Part shown: piece by piece, positions 59,443 through 64,000 of the stretch
Layout: each line of letters opens with the position of its first letter
Position numbering within the stretch: the first letter of the stretch is position 1
Assembly: GCF_958979055.1 (NCBI RefSeq)
Contig: NC_084890.1
Location: 1,550,001 to 1,614,000, forward strand
Origin: Alnus glutinosa
Lineage: Eukaryota > Streptophyta > Magnoliopsida > Fagales > Betulaceae
Direction: 5' to 3'
DNA: 64,000 nucleotides
Translations under genes and position numbers: made by a program
Notes under the pieces: generated by a model
What the model saw: the letters and a program-made list of their open reading frames with translations, nothing else
The model's database searches: none
What the model was told of the DNA's origin: nothing

Positions 59443-59666
59443 GGATCTGTGTATGGAACCAAGGTAATGGAAGAGAAAAAAAAATAAAAGAGAAGAGGAA
59501 GGAAGAGAGAGAGAGAGAGGAGTGAGAGTTTTTTTTTTTTTTTTTAATTGTTCATTTTACCCACGACGTCGTTTGATTTAGAAAGCCAAAACCAAATCTC
59601 AACAGTCCAAATAACTACAGCAGATTGCTGTTAATTTTTCTCACTGCATGGAAGCCGGATCCTGCA
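58781..59666. mobile_element. Element or locus bounded by long inverted repeats
   Basis: 58,781-58,872 and 59,562-59,666 are reverse complements over about 90 bp (CGGCTTCCATGCAGTGA, AACAGCAATCTGCTGTAG and the ACGACGTCGTTT region). The interior, about 690 bp, looks like a 5' UTR and intron on the minus strand, with a GA/CT tract at 59,388-59,441. It is either a small TIR element that captured gene leader sequence or two inverted copies of a roughly 100-bp MITE. No target duplication was found. Confidence 0.6.
59388..59441. repeat. (CT)n microsatellite
   Basis: About 53 bases of CT with one CCCT interruption, inside the inverted-repeat locus. Confidence 0.85.
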
Positions 59667-59971
59667 TCAAGATAGGCGTTTATTAGCTAATAAATTTTAC
59701 TGAAATCAGAAAATTACACACACGTATTTGGATCCATAATCCTATTCGGGAAAGGAGTCCGCGTTTTGGACGGCCCTGATTGGCCAAAACACTTACCACC
59801 AACTCACGGAACCACCCAATCACAGCCAAACTTGGAAAACCCCCCCATAAAAAGACCGAAGGCAAAAAGCCAGCTGTATCCGTTTTTAGATAGAGAGAGA
59901 GAAAATAATAATAATTATTATTATTTTGAGGGATCGGAGACCGAGTCGGAACATTTTTAGATCGGCGAAAC

Positions 59972-62900
59972 ATGGAGGGAGTGGGGGCCCGACTCGGGCG
60001 GTCATCGACGCGGTACGGGCCGGCCACGGTGTTCAATGGGCCGGTGAGGAAATGGAAGAAGAAGTGGGTCCACGTAGCGCCATCGACCAGTAGTGCTGGC
60101 TCTAACCACAACAACAGTCACTCTCATCAGATTCAAAGCCACAACACCACCACCAACGGTACGACTAACGGCAATAATGGCTCGCATCTCTTGCTTTACA
60201 AGTGGACCCCAATCACCCAGAGCCAGAACAGCAATAACAACAACAGTAACGGGACTGACGGTAACGGGGATAAGAGTTCCGGCAGGGATGACGTGGCGGG
60301 TGCCCTGGAGGAGCCTCCTCGTCGTAAATTCAAATACATTCCGGTAATTTTTTTTGTGAATATAGTAATTGATTTCTTGTTTTCTTGGGGTCTTTTTTTG
60401 TTAATTTTTTTATTTGGGTTTAAGTTTTTGGATGTGGTTATGTGGGTGTTTGTTAGATTTGATTTTGGTGAAAGAATTGTGCGTGGGTCACTAGAAAGAT
60501 CGGTTTTCTTTTTGACATTTGATCTGGGTTTTTGGGATTTGTTGAGAATAGCGGGTTTGATAGACTGAGGAGACTGATATGTGATCTGGGTATTTGGGTT
60601 AATATTGATTGATCGGGGTTTTGGTTTATGCGTTGGAAGAATTGTTTGGAGGAGTTGGGAATTTTATTTGAGTTTTCGTAGTGTTGCAATGCATAGGTGA
60701 AATCTTGTGATGTTTGGTGGATATAGTGGCGAAGACGTGTGGGGGTGAGGAAGAAGTGGGAAACAAAAGCTTGAACTGAGTGGGGATTGGTTTGGTTGCA
60801 CTTGACTATGGTAGAATCAGAATGCTTAGAATTGTTAATTATAAGTCGTTGTAAAGGACCGTTGAGATGGTACTACGTAGATTTGGAGGTTATATTGAGT
60901 TGAAACTTTAGGTTTGGTAGTACTCCATGTGGACATGATGATATGCCATGTGGGTAAGTGTAATTGAGAAATGTGGACGTGCCATGTGGACAAGTGTACT
61001 TGGGCATATCTAGTTGGAAAGCTTTTGAAGAATGTTTGTTTGAAATGACTCCTGTATATATTTGTGTGTACATAAATTATTATGCATGTTTGCTTGTTTG
61101 ATGTGATCTTAAAAAAAGATGTAGCTAATTTATGCCAACTTGGAAATTTGTACTTGATCTAAAAGCTGACAATTTGTAGAATTGGGATATATCTAGATTT
61201 GTATGCCTTTATTTTTGTTTTGTCTAAAATGTTTTCCAATTTTTGTAATAAAAAAGGAACAACTCAATCATAAATATATCGTTTATTGTCTAAATCCAGT
61301 TGCTCCATAACCTAACATACAGCCATTCTTTTTTGGAGTGGGTGGAGAGGGAGACATTTATCTTTTTGCTGTTTTAGTAATGACCTAAGGTCAGCTATTT
61401 ATAAAGGTTATGCTTGGAAAATGCAAATATTCAAGTACATAAATAAATTTGTCATTCTTTATATGGTATATTTTCTACAAGTTCAAATTATGGTTATAGA
61501 GAGACTTGAAGTCTTGGTAGACCCTAGGTAAAATCTTACATTTTATGATCATAGCACTGGTACTGTAATAATATTTCTTTGTTGATTACTTATAAAAAAA
61601 AAAAAAAATTATTTCTTTGTTGATTGGTTCACATGATGCATTTTTATGCAGGGGACGTTTTTTGGCTCGATGTGTTTGATCAGTTCAAAGGATTTTTTGA
61701 TAACGATCTATGATGGATTTTGACCATTACACTATTTGAGAGAAATATATATGGTATCATATGATTATACATTTAACTCAGGTGTCTAGAAGATTGGTTT
61801 GTACTTATTAAGCATCATATAGATAATTATAATGATGTCTGTTTCATTTAAAAGACACAATTGATGATGTGCTTATCTACTATGGCTTTATCTTGTGTAG
61901 GTTTAATCGAGTAGATCTAATAAAATGGTAAACAAGGAAAATTTGTCTTATATACTAGAGAAACCAGAGGACGTGGTGGTGGTGCCAATTGGAAATTGGC
62001 TTGGTGCCTACTAATGGCATATAATTTATTCGATATTCTTTCATATTTGTGAATCAAATTTAATTAGAGTCTTATAATGTTTCTGCTTACTATCTTTGTG
62101 TTTGTGTGTGTGTGTGTTCTTTTTATGAGATTTGCTTTTCATGTTGAAGTAAACCATTCGCTTTGTAATTTAACTTGTTAATGTAGAAGATTAAAAGTTT
62201 TTGAACCCATAGATTGACAGTTCAAGAACAACAGATTTGGAAATAAAAGATGTTTTATATGAACATTACATTCTCTTTTTAGGCATGATGGTAAGTTGAA
62301 CTTATGTAATGCATATTGACACAGTTGTAAAACAAGATTGAACTTTTTCCTTTTCTTTCCTTCTATTATTTGGAGTTCTGACCTATATCCATATGAGAGT
62401 ATCTTTTGCAAACCAGGTGGAGGAGTTTGGTCTCAATCTCTTCTTGTCATTCATCCACATGACATATCTCATTGATGGGATTAATTTCCAATAATTATAA
62501 ACTTAGGGATCAAAAGAGATGCTATGCATGATTTAGTGTTGTTTGTTTTGTTGCATTTGGACAATGAATTATATAAGACTTCAACATGCAGAGGCTATAC
62601 AAATATTTTAAAGACTGTTGTAGGTTTTAAGGATGCCAGATTAGCCAGTTTAAAAGATGACTCTTCTCATTTATGCTTTTGGAGTGTGTGGGATCTCTCA
62701 TTATCATCAATCCTGCATTAGTTCAGAAATGCATTTTTCTTACTAATAACATGGAAATTGATGGGATTGTCACACAATTTGTGTCTGTAGTCTATGATTG
62801 GCATTGGAATTAGAGATAGTAAATCCTGGATAACCTAGGAACACAATCTTCGGTATGTGCTGTTCCTGCACTTTGGCTTCCAGTAGCTGATGTCTGGGAC

Positions 62901-63752
62901 AGTTTTGAGTTGCTCGAATGCTGTGAAGGAAGTTTGTACATTACAGTAGTAGCGAGAGTTGGAATGAAGTAACATTATGCCTTAGGCGGTGAGTGTAGGG
63001 AAAGCAGTAGCCAGACTTTTGATGGTGTTGGGCTCTCCAAGAGTAAGCTCAAGCTCATTTTTGTGAGCTCGTCTTTTGATTGGATGAAAGCTTTGGGTGG
63101 ATTAATCTTTTCTGGATTGTAGCTTCTCAGGATTTCCTTCTTTTTTTTTCTACTTTCTCTGTACTGGAGAATTAAGCCTTTTCTATTTTATTTTTTGTTT
63201 CATCTTTTCCTACTAAGAAAATCTCTTATTAAGTACTTATATTACTGTCTGAACACAAATAAATGAAGGAAAAGGAAAAGGGAATACGGTATTCGAGTTT
63301 GTGTTTGTAATGTTGGAAATGCTAGTGCCTGGGTAGAGTATAACATTAAAAACAACTACTTGTGTTTTCTAGTAATTGTTTTATGCGTTTAATCGAATAC
63401 TTGGTTGAAAATGTGTTTCACAAAAAGGCCGAGCCTAACTGTATGTCCTAAATAACAACCCATCATTGGATCTATATTGATACTCTTCGAATGAGGCAGT
63501 GAAGACATTTGTATGATTATCTGTCTGTTCTGTTTGTTACTGCCTTTGTGGATGCATGGTCATTTTGGATATTTGGCTGTGCAGATTGCTGTTCTAGAGG
63601 AACAGAAGAATGAGGATGCAGAAAACGAGGCTGCAGAAAATGATGATGCTAAGCCAATTGATATTGATCCTAGTGCAACAGAGTCCACTCCCAAGGGTGA
63701 CGTTTTGGATGAGAAACCTGACATTAATGATGTGCCAATGGAGGAAAGTCAG
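59972..63752 (+). CDS. Plant-specific unknown protein, exons 1-2 (3' end off window)
   Basis: Function unknown. Exon 1 (59,972-60,343, 124 codons) and exon 2 (63,585-63,752, 56 codons) join in phase 0 by GT-AG across a 3.2-kb intron. The N-terminus has a conserved-looking block RYGPATVFNGPVRKWKKKWV followed by an Asn/Ser/Thr/His-rich linker, then LLLYKWTPI and PRRKFKYIP / IAVLEEQK at the junction. Exon 2 is strongly acidic (NEDAENEAAENDDAKPIDID) and ends with ESQ at a GTGAAA donor, so further exons lie beyond 64,000. The basic/aromatic start and acidic tail suggest a nuclear or nucleic-acid-associated protein, which is inference only. Confidence 0.75.
60344..63584 (+). other. 3.2-kb intron of the right-edge gene
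   Basis: T-rich with no other gene seen. It includes a repeated TGCCATGTGGACAAGTG-type motif near 60,920-61,010 (three degenerate copies) and an A run at 61,592-61,606. Confidence 0.55.
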
Positions 63753-64000
63753 GTGAAACGGTTACACATCTCATTCTTGTTTTGTGTTTCATTGTTTCTG
63801 ATCTAAATTCTTGTTCACACGAAAGTGATCTGGACTGATGCCTTGGGACAGTACTGCAATTATTTAGATAATGATGGTCATTGCTTAGCATAAGAAAATA
63901 AAACAAAGAAAAATGAGAATGATGAAAGGTCGTGCACAGGGTTGCTAGTTACCTAGCTATTTGTTCCAAATTAGAAACTAAGAAAAGCAAAGTACTTTAT

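Noticed and set aside
59972..60568. 198-codon reading of the right-edge gene without splicing
   Set aside because: After residue 124 (KYIP) the sequence becomes T-rich and hydrophobic, with a GTAATT donor at 60,344. Exon 2 at 63,585 joins in phase, so the extra codons are intron.

Overview
The window is nuclear DNA from a flowering plant, most likely a woody core eudicot. The evidence is GT-AG introns, long AT-rich intergenic DNA, plant-type gene families and many plant transposon families. I cannot fix the species from sequence alone.

Layout. 1-8,600: the start of a small unknown gene running off the left edge on the minus strand, then a decayed L1-type LINE (about 2,598-8,215, minus strand) framed by a 20-bp target duplication. 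8,600-22,000: a transposon-rich block with a 571-bp hAT-like element, a 370-bp foldback MITE and a second copy of the small unknown gene (12,340-12,873). It also holds more hAT-like fragments, a degenerate roughly 150-bp repeat field, one end of a CACTA element and the far part of a segmental duplication matching 1-2,156. 22,000-35,500: an intact 11-coding-exon phosphatidate cytidylyltransferase gene (plus strand) and a two-exon alkaline ceramidase gene (minus strand). 35,500-42,000: hAT-like and foldback elements and a 202-bp tandem duplication. 42,000-48,500: a two-exon DUF506/PDDEXK-like gene and an RMD5-type GID E3 ligase locus broken by a 1-bp frameshift. 50,700-54,330: a five-exon plastid-type GAR formyltransferase gene (minus strand). 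54,480-55,464: a second copy of the ceramidase upstream leader, now lying in front of the GAR formyltransferase gene. 55,500-59,700: mosaic DNA with a possible hAT element, an unidentified coding fragment, a lone glutathione reductase exon and a long inverted repeat. 59,972-end: the first two exons of a plant-specific gene of unknown function, running off the right edge.

Functional picture. The intact genes are ordinary dispersed housekeeping genes: phospholipid synthesis (CDP-diacylglycerol), sphingolipid turnover (ceramidase), purine synthesis (GAR formyltransferase) and probable ubiquitin-ligase regulation. They do not form a cluster. What stands out is local rearrangement: two segmental duplications (one with a 40-bp internal inversion), a leader shared by two unrelated genes, an orphan exon, and non-autonomous elements with readable target duplications. 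I found no CRISPR array, phage, bacterial operon or rRNA, and no convincing tRNA gene.
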